Source of the DNA: Paraphysoderma sedebokerense
Taxonomy: Eukaryota; Blastocladiomycota; Physodermatomycetes; Physodermatales; Physodermataceae
DNA: 64,000 bases
Assembly: GCA_025602915.1 (NCBI GenBank)
Contig: JAHLJZ010000059.1
Span: forward strand, 1 to 64,000
Reading direction: 5' to 3'
Positions 25,255 to 37,620 of this stretch are shown here, one piece after another. The translations under genes and the position numbers were made by a program. How positions within the stretch are numbered: position 1 is the stretch's first letter; every line of letters begins with the position of its first letter. Below the pieces are notes generated by a model that was not told where the DNA came from, ran no database searches, and was given only the letters and a program-made list of their open reading frames with translations.

Positions 25255-26266
25255 ATGGCAGAGACAACTGCCGAGGGAAATGTACGTCCTAATTCCATCA
25301 TATCCGAGAATTGCTGCTTATCTTACCTTGTGTTCTCATCCATATTTCTCATCTTTGTGTTGTTGTGTTCACTGTTTTTGCATCCCCTTGGTTCACTCCG
25401 CTCATCACTTCCGTCTCACATAAACCCACCATCCATCAACTCCCCTGGTTTACTGTTGTCACTCTGGCCAATAAATATGACACCAATGTTTTTGCTGTTA
25501 CCTTGGGCATCCACTGTTGAACAGCCAACACAACAGCAGCTACAAGCGTTGGAAGCTGAACTGAAGGAATTGTTGAATAAAAAGCGACAGGTAGAGAGGA
25601 ATTTGGTAGGTTCATTCTCAGTCTTTGTAATATATCAGTCCGAGTCGACATCGCTTTCGATATGTTTGCAACCATTAACAACTGAATACTTTACTCTCGA
25701 TATGTCAATCAAACAATGGAATCGTCCAATTCAATTCATTCTAAACATACAGGTCAATCTCGAAGTGCAAATATACAATTTTGAGGGATCCTATCTTGAA
25801 GATACAACCGCTGGCGGAAATATCATCCGTGGATTCGAAGGATATACAACAGGGCGAGTAGACCGACGTGCTGGTGGTAATTCAAGGCAAAGAGGATCGA
25901 ATTCTATTGATAATGATAGGCTGTTCAGTTTTAGTAGTACTACCTATCAGAAGGTACGTTATTGCCAGTGTAACCTTTGCCCTTGGGTAGTATGGACATC
26001 TTGGTAGCTGAGGTGGTCTTACTGTGATCTTGAAATCTCACTTTGGTTATCCGCATTGGTAGGCTCTGGACTTAAAAGCCGAAGAAGAAGAGTATGCAGA
26101 AGAATATGAAGCCAGGCGAATGGAGAAACGACGGAAGTCATCACACTCCCATCATACATCATCAGGCGCATCCACGGCGAACGGTACATTACAGAGATCT
26201 CAAAAGGACATCAAGAAAGTGCGATTGAGTTTGGCAGGAGTAAAAGAGGATGCGGAAGGAGCTTAA
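25255..26266 (+). CDS. EAF6: Chromatin modification-related protein EAF6 (NuA4 / MYST acetyltransferase subunit)
   Basis: EAF6 is a small coiled-coil subunit of NuA4 and related MYST histone acetyltransferase complexes in the nucleus. Four exons: 25255-25281, 25525-25605, 25753-25953 and 26063-26266, 170 residues. The N-terminal helix QLQALEAELKELLNKKRQVE is followed by the family core LEVQIYNFEGSYLED and GGNIIRGFEGYTTGR, which is highly diagnostic. A positively charged helix (AEEEEYAEEYEARRMEKRRK) leads to a His/Ser-rich tail ending VKEDAEGA. The first exon encodes only nine residues (MAETTAEGN). The second intron donor (GTAGGT) is weaker than the rest, but using it joins RNL to VNLEVQIY in frame. 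Confidence 0.9.
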
Positions 26267-26947
26267 ATACTGTCGATTTGGTCATTCAGTTTATTGTGAA
26301 CAGATTTCCGGTAATCTACCTTTATGATGATGACACCTAAAATAAGACGAAGGCCGAAGGATAAATTTTGAATCCGTGTTCAATACAGGATGCTGCATCG
26401 CGATATAATGGCTGTACATATTTATCAAGCAATAAAAATCACCTAATGTATTTGCAAAGTCAATTCTAAGCAAAGTTGTCGTTAATTGGAGTATGTGTCT
26501 TAAAAATCTCTAGTTCATTACTACATCATAGTCATTTGTAGAGCGGAACTTTCGCAACTCGGTGTAACTCGCTTCAATTTTTACAAACCAGTCTTCACGC
26601 TCAGATGGGTCTATGGAGAAGACAGATATGCACACTCCATATGTTCATATCCATGCATAGTTACTTCAATAAAATCTGATGATATAATGGAAATTGTTGT
26701 GTTCGAGAAGATGCCAGAAGCTCATCGTTGGTATGTCAAATCACATGTCCTGGTTCCATCAAACAAATCCAAGGCCCAATTGACTCATGAGCCACAAACC
26801 TTCCGGGAAATTACTCATAAACCCGCCCCTACAATCTGTATTATACTGGTACTGGGAAATCCGCCACCATTTCTCCCCACCCTATATAATAACTACCATC
26901 CATCTAAATCAACAACCTACACGACATTCAAGATTCTCGCTAAACAG
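26267..26947. promoter_or_regulatory. Upstream region of the first sulfur transporter
   Basis: This is 681 bp between co-directional genes. A TATATAATA box-like sequence sits at about 26883-26890, roughly 60 bp before the ATG at 26948, preceded by a CCACC-rich stretch. No gene is seen; a plus-strand frame opening at 26687 runs into the transporter start without a plausible leader. Confidence 0.4.
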
Positions 26948-28405
26948 ATGGCACCCACAGCAAGATACTCAACTTTGCAATCAGACCGGTCAAAGGACGT
27001 AAAGGTAGAAGATGACAAAAATAATTCGAAGTGTCCAAAGATGTCAACAACGCAAATAATTACCGCATCTTTGATGGGAATGATGTTTGGGTTTGCATTG
27101 GAAAAGGGCAGAGTTTTTGAACCAAAAGTTATTCAAGGTTTGTCTTCATTGTTCAATTGCACTCGCATCTCTTCTATGCAATTAGTATTAACTAAGATGT
27201 GATGTTCTCGATTTTCATGATTTTGAATAGACCAAATGAAATTCAAAGATTTTACGATGATGAAGATGTTTCTCTCTGCCGTAGCGACTTCTCAGATAGT
27301 CTTTACCTTTCTTTCATATTCTCGGCCCGCCGTCGTGCGACAGTTGCAACTGAATTATAGATCAACGAAACCATTCAGGCAGGTAGCTGCTGGCGGATTC
27401 ATGCTTGGACTTGGCATGAGTCTTGCTGGTGCTTGTCCTGGCACATTAGCAGCGCAATTAGGAACGTTTGTCAAGAGTGCTCCATACGCAATGGTGGGAG
27501 CGTTTATTGGAGCATTTTTATTTGTTCTTGTTGAGAAGCGGTTGCCCGGGTCGATTGCAAATCAGGGAGAGAAGAAGAGCGGCGAGGCCGCATTTTTGAA
27601 CGATGCTGTAAGTTTTAAATTCACATTCATTATTTCACCCTTGAACCACCGATAGGCGACTGACACTACGTGTATACAGGTAAAATCTTCTTTTGGGGTG
27701 GTCAGCTTTGTGATGGCATCGGCCATGATTATCTTCGTCGTTGGATTAGAATATATTTTTCCGTCGAAATCTGAACCTCTTTCAGAATTGACAGTATGGA
27801 GTAAAGCGTTCCCGCCATACATTGCCGGAATTCTCATTGGGTCATTACAGCTTCCAGCTTCCATGATTATGAGTGGCGCCATTGGTGAGTACTAAGATTG
27901 TAGATTTCTCTTCGATGATGAGCCAACTTCACTCACCATTCCTCATTTCACTTGTATGAAAGGCTCTTCGACATGCTATATGGTAATTACTCATTCATTC
28001 GTTGAAAATATGCTCCCATCCACGCTTTCCGGCTTTATCATCACACCAATCAAGAAATGGTGGCAAGTGATCTATCTTTCAAGTGCCATTCTTGGAGCAT
28101 ATCTTTCTGCCTCGTTATCGGGATCACTCGGGCATGCGTCTGCGGTTGAAAACAAGGCGCTTGCAGTTGTTGGCGGAGTTCTGTTGGTCTTCGGCTCTAG
28201 AGTTGCCGGAGGTTGTACATCGTAAGTTTTTTGTTACTTTCCCAAGCATTAATCTTTAAGTATTATCGTCACCGATAATTAATTACTTTAATCGTTTAGT
28301 GGCCATGGTATTTCTGGAATGGGTCTACTTTCGTTGAAATCAATGGTCGCAGTAGCCTTCATGTTTGTAGGCGGATTCGCCTGTGGATTTCTATGTGGCT
28401 CCTAA
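26948..28405 (+). CDS. YeeE/YedE-family sulfur (thiosulfate) transporter, tandem copy 1
   Basis: YeeE/YedE (TsuA) proteins are membrane channels that take up thiosulfate or sulfur-containing ions in bacteria; fungal members are poorly studied. Five exons: 26948-27137, 27231-27607, 27680-27884, 27963-28221 and 28300-28405, 378 residues. Glycine-rich membrane helices fill most of the length. The three cysteine motifs expected of the family are present: MSLAGACPGTLAAQLG, GSSTCYMVITHSFVE and GSRVAGGCTSGHGISGMGLL, the last split by intron 4. The cytosolic-looking N-terminus, about 45 residues, is charged. It is followed 343 bp downstream by a second copy in the same orientation with identical intron positions and phases (1, 0, 1, 2), so the pair arose by tandem duplication of an intron-bearing gene. 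Confidence 0.9.
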
Positions 28406-28748
28406 ATCTCTAAGTAATTTACAATGTAAAAGGCTTAATTGAATTAAAATAAATAATAGGAATATCTTTGTATTCTCAATACAAGTGACGATTATATTTG
28501 AATCCTCATTGATTGCCGATGGACAGAGGAAGTAGCTTATGTAAAGTTCTGGAATGGTCGGAAGAAACATCTGACGCATTTCCGAGTGGGAGTGACCAAT
28601 TTTGACTTTGCGCCGTTATTTTGAGCCACGCCCTTATAAGGAACTCGAGGAAGGCAGAACCCTCTTTGACTCGGTTTGCTCCCCAAAACAAGATTGCATT
28701 CACAACACCGCATCCAGCTCTCCTATCACACACCAATCTTCATCAGTG

Positions 28749-30143
28749 ATGGCTAAACCAAAATCTGTGCCCGCAAATGACCTGAATCGTTCCGCAGGAT
28801 CAGGTCTATCTACTATGCAGGCCCTCGGGGCCGGCTCCATGGGGTTAATCTTTGGGTTTGCATTGGAAAAGGGAAGAGTTTTTGAACCGAAAGTGATTCA
28901 AGGTAATAATCTGTTGTAGTTCCTGAGTGTGTTAGAGAATATCCATTAATCGAGTCTCGCTCAATAGACCAAATGAAGTTCAAAGATTTCACGATGATGA
29001 AGATGTTTCTTTCCGCGGTTGCGACGTCTCAACTTGTCTTTGCTGTACTGTCTATTGTTCGGCCGTCGGCAGTGTTTAAACTTCAACAAACCTATCGATC
29101 CACTTCCAAACCGACCGGTTTGGTGTTCGTCGGCGCTGTTCTCCTTGGACTGGGAATGAGCCTTTCCGGAGCATGCCCGGGAACCTTGGCTCCCCAACTT
29201 GGTACAGGTGTAAGGAGTGCCCCGTTTGCACTCATCGGAGGATTTTTGGGTTCTTTCTTGTACTTGATTGTGGAGCGATGGCTACCGAAAAAGACCAAAG
29301 GCAAGGGAGGAGATTCTGAGAAGGACAGAGAAGTTATGTTTATGAACGATATGGTAATTTGAAGTTCACCTTGGTTCGCTTTTTGATTGTGTGATATCTG
29401 AACTCATCGTCCTCCTGGTAATTTTGTTCACAACAGACTCGAAGCTTTGCAGTACCCGCAATATTCATGTCATCGGCTCTCGTCGTGATGATATTTGGAT
29501 TAGAACAATTGTTTCCTTCAAAAACCGCGCCATTATCCGAATTATCGATAAAGAGCAAGGCATTCCCTCCTTACGTGGCCGGATTTCTAATCGGACTTCT
29601 ACAATTCCCAGCAGCTATAATTGTCACTGAAACTATTGGTACGTACGAAGTATAGATCACAGCTTTCTGACATAACGTCTCTGATCTGTATGCATTTATT
29701 GCGACATCTAGGATCCGCTTCTTGTTACATGGTCTTGACACAATCTTTTGTTAAGTCCATCCTTCCGAACACACTTGCCTCCGGACTCATTGTCACCCCC
29801 GTCAAAAAGTGGTGGCAGGTTGTTTATCTCTCGAGTGCTGTATTTGGGGCTTACCTTTCAGCTTCACTCTCGGGGTCACTGGGTAAAGTCTCATCTGTTG
29901 AGGACAACATGATGGCGGTGATCGGCGGAATGGTCCTACTTTTTGGCTCTCGAATGGCCGGCGGTTGTACATCGTAAGTGTTCACTGCAGTGTTCTTCTC
30001 AGTTTGCATTACTAACTGGTCTACTTCGTGATGGCAGTGGCCATGGTATATCGGGGATGGGGCTTTTGTCCTTCAAGTCAATGGTGGCAGTAGCTTCCAT
30101 GTTCGTTGGGGGCTTTGCTGGGGGCCTTCTGTTGGTTCCTTAA
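28749..30143 (+). CDS. YeeE/YedE-family sulfur (thiosulfate) transporter, tandem copy 2
   Basis: This is the second copy of the pair, in five exons: 28749-28902, 28968-29353, 29437-29638, 29712-29973 and 30038-30143, 369 residues. It matches copy 1 most strongly at FGFALEKGRVFEPKVIQ, DQMKFKDFTMMKMFLSAVAT, KKWWQVVYLSS and AGGCTSGHGISGMGLLSFKS. It diverges in the N-terminal 30 residues, in the loop before intron 2 (KTKGKGGDSEKD) and at the C-terminus (LLLVP versus FLCGS). The three cysteines are kept: LSGACPGTLAPQLG, GSASCYMVLTQSFV and AGGCTS. Both copies look intact and under constraint. The 343-bp gap between the genes contains a CT-rich leader similar in style to other starts here. Different substrates or regulation are possible but not shown. 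Confidence 0.9.
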
Positions 30144-30526
30144 TTTGATAATCTCATGTATCTACATATACACAATTCCCGCCAATTCTTTCATATCTGC
30201 GTAAATAGTTGACGTGTAACATATCTTGGTAGTTGGTCATATTCGATTGTATGGATTGAGATATTGTATATTCAATTGCTGATCTACAACGTAACTAATA
30301 TAAGAATCTGTTGCATATCTTCACTGCTGTTCAAATATGGTGATGATCGACACATCCTTCTCGGTATAGTGAAGTGATGGACGCGAGCTGGGTGAAAATG
30401 GTCACGCAGTCACGCTGTCCGGTTACTTATGAAAGCCCCATCTGTTCCAAATAAACAGTCCGACTTTACATTACTTCTATCACCCACATACATCAATCTC
30501 AATCCTACAAACATAATCAGGAAGAT
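30144..30526. promoter_or_regulatory. Upstream region of carnitine acetyltransferase
   Basis: This is 383 bp between co-directional genes, containing the 3' UTR of transporter copy 2 (AT-rich) and a GC-richer block near 30375-30425. No named element is seen. Confidence 0.4.
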
Positions 30527-33130
30527 ATGGCTAAGCCGAGAACTTTTGCAAATCAGGACAAACTTCCTCGACTGCCCATCCCGTCCCTTGAAGAAACTGC
30601 TCAAAAGTACCTACAGACCCTCCGTCCGGTCCTCAGCCCAGCTGAATACGAGAAGTCCGCCGCCCTCGTCTCAGAATTTATCAAACCTAATGGTCTTGGG
30701 CCCGTACTCCAATCTAGACTCATCGCACACGACAAAGCTCAACCCAATTCTTGGCTTGAAGAATGGTGGTTGACTAAAATTTACTTGGAATGGAGGGAAG
30801 CGTTGATGATTAATAGCAATTGGTGGATTTTGTTTAAAGACCATCCTATGCAACCCAAAGAGTTGTTTGAGATAAATCACGGCAGAATGGGGAAAGGAGA
30901 ATTTACTGCCTTCCAGCTAAAGAGAGCCGCCGGACTCATTTCAAATGCTTTGAATTACAAAGAGTTCATTGAAAGGTATGGCTTCTTCCCGTGCCCCTGT
31001 CATACATTACACGGTAGAAACAACCGGTAATGGTTTGGTACATAGTGAATCCGTTCCGCCCGAAACCACGAAAGCTGGTCCTCTCTGTATGAATCAGTTC
31101 CGCTATTTATTTGGTGTGACTCGCATCCCAGAAATGAACCGCGATAGATTGGTTCATCAGTTCCCTTGTACGTCTAAGCACATTGCAGTGTTGGTTAAAG
31201 ATCAAGTTTACAAAGTACCAGTATATGATAACGAAGGTGGACGAGTTACTGTGGGCGATGTGGAAAGGTAAAATCGGCTTGTCGCGTGCGGATTAGGTCC
31301 TTTAGAATTAACCACGTCTGCCTTATGGATTATGGCATCATAGGCAGCTCCATCTGGTCGTCCAGGATGCTTTATCGTCGTCAAAAGAAGCGCCAGTTTG
31401 CATCTTGACTGGCGAACATCGGGATAATTGGGCGAAGGTATGAATTTTCCACCTATTTGGGAAAAGCTTCCCCCTCCTCGGATATATATGTAACTCGTAT
31501 CGAAATATTTTCTAGGCTCGCAAAGAACTGATCAAATATCCAGTTAACGTAGATTCTCTTCGTATTATTGAGGGAGCGTTGTTCGCTGTTGCTCTAGATG
31601 ATTACGCTGCCAGTGTGAACTATGACGAAAGTCATCGTAAGCATATATTTTTCCTTCTACTACATAATATTTACTAGCATTTACAAGTTACAACGTAATA
31701 TAGGGCTCATCGCGCATGGCATGGATGGGCACAATAGGTGGTTCGACAAAGCACTTACGATCGTAGTCACCGCTAATGGAAGAGCCGGTTGTAACGGAGA
31801 AGTATGACAGCGTTCTTAAAATTTCTATTACTCAAGTTCTAATGTTCTGAAACCAACGAATAGCATTCGCCTCAAGATGCTTTGATTCCAGCTTACCTTT
31901 TTGAATACGTTATTGGACAGTAAGTGCCGTTCTCTTGCTACATGTATTGAACTATGTCTGACATTCCCGACAGTGAACCAGCGCAAGACCCACCCAACGT
32001 TCCTCTCACTACACCTCAAATAGAGCCACCAACTAAACTCTGCTTTAAAATTGATGGCGAAGTTCAGAAGTTCCTCGAGAAAGCTGAGGTGAATTTGAAG
32101 AAAGCTATTGCCGATTCAGACATCTCGATTTGTGAATTTACTGCTTACGGTGCAGACTTCATGAAACGAGGTTTGTACAATTTCTGCTCAACATTTTGTT
32201 TGAATTTGTTCTTAACTAACAATTGCTTTATAAGCCGGTTTTTCCCCGGACGCATACATGCAGATGGCAATTCAACTATCGTACTATAGACTGCACAAGA
32301 AATTTACTCCCACTTATGAAACCGCTGCAACTCGATTCTTCAAACACGGAAGAACTGAGACCTGCAGAACTTTGAGTGTGGATTCTAAAAAATGGTGCGA
32401 AGCGATGGATGACGAGAAGGTGTCGGTATGTGGTGTTACCTTATATTTTGTTCATCTTTTATCTTCTTCTTTTCTATTTACACTCATTCAATGCGTTTAA
32501 TAATTCGACTGCGTCGACCGAATATTTCTTCACCATTAAACACTCAAGCTTCACCACAAATTTCAAGCTCTGCAGGCAGCTGCGAAATCTCACATAAAAT
32601 ATATTTCAACTGCAAGTATGGGTAAGGGTGTGGATCGGCATTTGTTTGGTCTGCGAATGTGTTTGAAACCTGGAGAAAAATGCCCAATTTTTGAAGATCC
32701 CGCCTATTGGAAGTCGCAAGAGTGGTTACTGAGCACCAGTGGTTTAGGCGCCAACAGCCATAAAGTATTCTATGGTTCGTCTCTTTAATTTTTATGCTTC
32801 GTTTGGTTCTTCCCGCTAGCAATGTAAATTAAGCGCATTATTCAATCCATCGTAGGTACCGGTTTTGGATGCGTTTACCCCAACGGCTACGGAATCAATT
32901 ACTTTGCTGGTCCTTCAGTTATTAGGTTTGGCATTGAATCGAAACACTCCTCGATTGAAACCGACACATCATTGTTTCGGCTATCCTTGCTTGCCACGCT
33001 AAGAGACATGAAAAAATTGGTGGAGAGTGTTGGTAAGGGAGGAGGTGGAAGTACGACAGGAGATGAAAAGATGAACAAAGGATTCGGTGATGGTACTGCA
33101 TATCCCAGTAGAAGAGTCAGTAAATTGTAA
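30527..33130 (+). CDS. CAT2: Carnitine O-acetyltransferase with C-terminal peroxisomal signal
   Basis: The enzyme transfers acetyl groups between CoA and carnitine, moving acetyl units out of peroxisomes into mitochondria. Ten exons: 30527-30975, 31046-31267, 31344-31437, 31516-31636, 31704-31801, 31864-31919, 31974-32170, 32235-32425, 32576-32774 and 32856-33130, 633 residues, the family length. Motifs are KLPRLPIPSLEETAQKYL, WLEEWWLTKIYLEWR, TTKAGPLCMNQFRYLFGVTR, the catalytic histidine at residue 329 in NGEHSPQDALIPAYL (the intron falls just before it), YYRLHKKFTPTYETAATRFF, and the carnitine/CoA site segment FKHGRTETCR. The last three residues are SKL, a canonical PTS1. The N-terminus MAKPRTFANQDK is not a typical mitochondrial leader, although an upstream alternative start could supply one, as in yeast Cat2. 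Confidence 0.95.
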
Positions 33131-33402
33131 ATTGCTCTGAAGGTGTAAATGAGGATTGTTTGCCATGCAGTACTGGGTATCGGGTGTACGTGTATAGCTG
33201 GATAAAGGATATATATATATATTGAATGAACTTAAATATGTGTCTTACTCGAAGGATTATCATCCTGGTAACCCCGCCGCAAGATGTGCCGTCTGGCAAC
33301 TAAGTTTGCTTGAAACTTCTTCACGTGCGAGGAGCGAATTCAACGTAGCGTCATTTCTTTTTGCCGAATATAGACTATAATTACATAAAGTAGGACATCA
33401 AT

Positions 33403-34553
33403 ATGGCCTCAGTCGTAACAGATCTAGCAGCTCCATCGCCTTACAAAGATCGATATTTCTCGGTACATATCCCAAAGCAGTTTTCACCATTATCTTCGCT
33501 CCCCGCCGTATCTTCATCAACTGACTTTGCCTGATTTAATTCTCTTCTCGCTTCTCTTCTTTCTTTATCTCTCTTATTTGACGACTCTCATAGGGTACAA
33601 ATGAAGAATGGGTAGCTCGGCTTCAAACTTCAACTACTCTATATGTTGGGAATCTATCGTTTTACACAACCGAAGAACAAATTTACGAACTATTCAGCAA
33701 AGCGGGCGAGATCAAGAGAATAATTATGGGTTTGGATAAAAATAAAATGACGCCTTGTGGATTTTGCTTTGTTGTGTTTGTATTGTTTATTTTTTTTGAA
33801 TGAATACAGCATTTTGCGGTCATTCTCGCATACATTTTTGTCGTCACTTTTTTGTTTAGTTTTGCTTTGTTTCCTGAGGATCAAACGTATGAAATGCTGA
33901 CATACATCAATCAGATATTATACCCATGAAGCGGCTATCGACTGTATGAAATATATAAGCAATACCAAGCTGGATGAACGGCTGATTCGAACAGATCTCG
34001 ATCCAGGGTTTAAAGAAGGCCGACAATTCGGCCGTGGAAGAAGTGGTGGACAGGTAACTTTTGTGTTCTTTTACTGCTTCTGCATCGGTTGCTCGATTCG
34101 ATAACTTTTTTTTTTCTTTGCCTTCCATTCTTTGCCCATGGGTGATAGTAAATTTAGTATGACATTTGGTTTGGAGAAGACGAAACTGACAAAAGTGATT
34201 TTTTTTCCCCAGGTCCGAGACGAATATAGGGAAGAATACGATCAGGGGAGAGGAGGTTGGGGGCCGGCCGCTGCTGCCGCTGCCCCGGCTTCTTCATCAC
34301 ATTATGCCGGACGTATGGGTTACTCTCTATTCAATGTCTCACAATAATGCGAAGACTTTTCTAACGTTTCTTTTATCCATATTTCTCTTGATAATTCTGT
34401 CATTTCGGCCGTCATGTCGCATTTTTTCGGCAACTATCTCCATATTATGCAGAGAAACGACGCCGAGAACGTCAAGATGATGATGAAGGACCTAAACAGC
34501 CTGTCAGGCAGAATCCCAGGTTTCGCGAAAGAGACGAGTCTGATGAAGACTGA
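33403..34553 (+). CDS. CBC2: Nuclear cap-binding protein subunit 2 (CBP20)
   Basis: CBP20 binds the m7G cap of nuclear transcripts together with CBP80 and acts in splicing, export and decay. Five exons: 33403-33462, 33594-33775, 33915-34053, 34213-34312 and 34453-34553, 193 residues. It has one RRM with RNP2 [20 protein letters not shown] and RNP1 [19 protein letters not shown], the latter split by intron 2. Then come [20 protein letters not shown] and [20 protein letters not shown], which are near-universal in the family. A poly-Ala stretch and a charged [11 protein letters not shown] tail ending DESDED follow. The length is a little above the human protein because of the tail. Confidence 0.95.
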
Positions 34554-36496
34554 ATTCATGTTTAAATTCATTACATGACAACCATAATTTTCCGTTCTGT
34601 ATACAGTAATATTTGCAATCATTCCGAATGAATTGAAATGGATGGAGGCGACTCGTGGATTATGTGAATTGACATTGCTCTTATATTAACCTATGATCAA
34701 AATGACGGGGTTGCTTGTAGGCAATTTGCCCTGCTTCGGACTTCGAATTGTCATCATAGTGCATGTGTGATACCGTGGCATGTCGTATGAGAGTTAGGCT
34801 TGTTAGGACGATGAAAAAATGTACTGTATATGGTTGACTGGAAGATGTATTAACGAGTCTTTAATATAGATAGATGTCTTCACTGAGAATTACCTTCGAA
34901 ATATCAAGCATGATATCCACGGTCTGGCGACATCTGGGGATATCCTTGGGGGCGCCTCCTGGAGATATGGCCGGCAACAATGAATATGCTCCAGAAATTT
35001 TGCTCAAAGTATAGCTTGGAGATGACTTAAGGACACCTTCTCGAATTGAATATCCAAAACAAATTTTGATTAAAGATCAGTGTACAACTATCCTCCTGGC
35101 CCTACATACGCACCAGGATCCGGGAACATAGGTCATCCCCCCTATATGCGAGCATCAATATCTCGGAACAAGATGTCTCTAGACCATAGTCAGAGAAGTC
35201 ATACTAAATATAGAGAGCTAAAAATAGATTCTTCAATCTTTAACAAGGATGTCTTGTTGATAGCCTTCATGAGGTGACGGAGGTTATCCTCAAATTTGAA
35301 CACAAATAAGTGCGACAAATGGAAACTATCTAAAGGAAATCTCTTTTTATTTAGAGTATATTAAAGATTTAGGCAATTCGCCTGCACACTCAGAACTACC
35401 ATGCCTCACTGAACTGATACTTGATTCAAATTTACTTCTTAACATTTTAATCATCATATTTCACAAGCCAAGAGCTAATGGTATCTCTCTTTTTCCTTAC
35501 GGTGATCCTAACAACTGTATTTTGCATTCATCCATATATTTCATTGATCTCTATAATTTCCATCCCTAAATCCGGAAAATGTAGTCGAAATAGAAGTAAT
35601 CAGCTTCAATCGACGGGCAAACTGGGATATCACGAAGAACTGTTTTTTGGAGTTATATTAATAATAATGCATGTTTCCTTTTATTCTCCCTCATCGCTGC
35701 AGTTCACGGCTACCATTCGCTTGACACAGGGGATAAATCAGCTTTTGCCAGACCAGTTATGAACAATTTTACGTATTGAATTGAAGAATAATGATGACAA
35801 CGCTTTAAGATTCATCAGAAAGAGCGTAGACTCTGGGGCAGAAATATAGAATAGCAGCCGAACTTATTAATTCAGCCACTCCTCAATAATGTTGATGCGA
35901 AATAACCACTTGCTTTGGACTATATTCATATGCTAGATTGGATTCATTGCGCCATGGCCCTCGTCATGTCTGGTGCCCAATAAACGACGTCTTACTTGTA
36001 ATTCTATCTACCCCAATCATAAATCTTGAGAGATCCTAGCATTTACCTTAATCACCATGTCACCATTTTGCAGAGGCCAATCAAACAACAGGTCTCAATC
36101 AAAATTTACATAGGCCGCCAACCAGAAAATGAAATTTCGAAAACGAGAAATACGCTGTGCTAATATAAAAGTACGAATGTCATTCAAAAAGCATAATTTG
36201 CTGTTGCCAAGGCCTACCTGTAAATTACAATTTCAAGTGAAAACTGTTCATCATATGGTGTCGTGCTTCCAAAACATCCCCATTGAAGTATCTTAATGGC
36301 TCCGTTTAAGGTCGGCCAACCTTTTAAAACGCCAATTGCGATGCAAAAGGCCGATCATATTTCGATTGCCAAAATACGTGTATTCTAATCAGGTCATTAA
36401 GTATCAGTACTATGTCAAATATCAGATCTGAAATGGACTGGCAATCATATAAAAGTGATAGAATGAAGGGGGATATTTAGGCTTTCAGTTTTACAG

Positions 36497-36691
36497 ATGT
36501 CTTCGCACAAGTTTAATAATTCAATAACTAAACGTCGATATCTTGTTCATGATGAAAACAGCTCATCGCACATTCATTCCTCTCTGCTCGTCGAGAAACG
36601 TCTATTCCATCCTTTCTACGATGCTCGTCTCCAACCTCTATGCAGCCAGCCATTATCTGTAATGTTTTACGTCCAAGGACAAATTAAATAG
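36497..36691 (+). CDS. Small ORF, 64 residues, doubtful
   Basis: This ORF opens with MSSHKFNNSITKRRYLVHDE and ends MFYVQGQIK. A CAG acceptor-like sequence directly precedes the ATG, so it could also be an internal exon, but no donor or partner exon is apparent. No domain is recognised. Confidence 0.15.
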   Translation: MSSHKFNNSITKRRYLVHDENSSSHIHSSLLVEKRLFHPFYDARLQPLCSQPLSVMFYVQGQIK

Positions 36692-36959
36692 TGCGTTATT
36701 TCATTCACTCACATCGCGTAAAAGGGCAAATAGAGCTATTTTATTTTTTTAAATTTCAACTGAAAAAAAATGCTTCGAACGTGTCATAGCTACATCTTTT
36801 GCAAATGGCAAAACACCCAGGGTCCATGATTCATCTTGAGACGTCGGGTATTCTCGCGCCGGGGTAATTTTAGATGCAATGTCGTACAAGCATAGTGATT
36901 CACTGCTTTCAACACTAGGATCTTGGTCATGGGCAGAAAGGAATGGTCATCACTAGTCC

Positions 36960-37223
36960 ATGCTGATAAGTTTATTTACTACACTTATGTCTCCAAGTGT
37001 GGCAATTGCAACATATGTCATTTCATTGATAGTGTATAGAATTTGGAATTTATATTTAAGGGAAAGCAGCAAAAAGAAATCACCTTGGACTTCTTACGTA
37101 GAACTTGTACATGACTTAAGCAGCCTGAAACGAGAAATATACCTCTTCTGTATGTCGCCTACTGAGGATAAACGTATATCCCATGTAAACGAATGCGTCT
37201 CCAAATGTCCTTCTTTACGATAG
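36960..37223 (+). CDS. Small ORF with one membrane helix, 87 residues, doubtful
   Basis: An N-terminal hydrophobic helix (SPSVAIATYVISLIVYRIW) is followed by a basic stretch and VELVHDLSSLKREIYLF. This order loosely resembles the start of GET1/WRB (helix, then coiled coil), but the two further membrane helices of that family are not found downstream, where motif-rich repeats begin. It is either a fragment or chance. Confidence 0.18.
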   Translation: MLISLFTTLMSPSVAIATYVISLIVYRIWNLYLRESSKKKSPWTSYVELVHDLSSLKREIYLFCMSPTEDKRISHVNECVSKCPSLR

Positions 37224-37319
37224 TAATCCCGGGAACATGTATATCGTCCTTAATTACCTCCGAGTGTAAATGATAATCTCCGGTCACCTCATGAAGGCTA
37301 TCACCAAGACATTCTGATG

Positions 37320-37620
37320 TTGAGAATTGAGATATTAGGGCGATGTCTTGCGGGACCCCGCGAGGATGAATTTTCTGACTATGTTATGGAGACATCTTGT
37401 ATGAAGATATCCTGGGGACATCCTGCTGCCCATATATGTCGGGAATGTCACCATCGCGATGTCACCAGGATATACTTTGACGAAGACCTCCTGGGGACAT
37501 CCTAGTGCAAAATATGTCCCCGTGTACTGAAAATCCATATCTTCAGGAGATGTCCCGGGGATATCCTGCCAGGTCATCCCGGAGATATATTTCTCTCGAG
37601 GATATCCCTGAGTACACACC
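37320..37620. repeat. Cluster of degenerate GGGAYATCC-type motifs
   Basis: Within 300 bp, near-copies of TCCTGGGGACATCCT occur twice directly (about 37401 and 37489). Reverse or mixed versions (GGAGATGTCCCGGGGATATC, CGAGGATATCCCTG, GGTCATCCCGGAGATAT) alternate with them. The unit is quasi-palindromic, so strand assignment is ambiguous. Similar isolated copies lie at about 34914-34975 and 37995-38020. Confidence 0.6.

Noticed and set aside
36960-37223. GET1/WRB-like reading of the small membrane ORF
   Set aside because: Only the first helix and a short coiled-coil-like stretch match loosely; the remaining helices are absent, so the resemblance may be chance.
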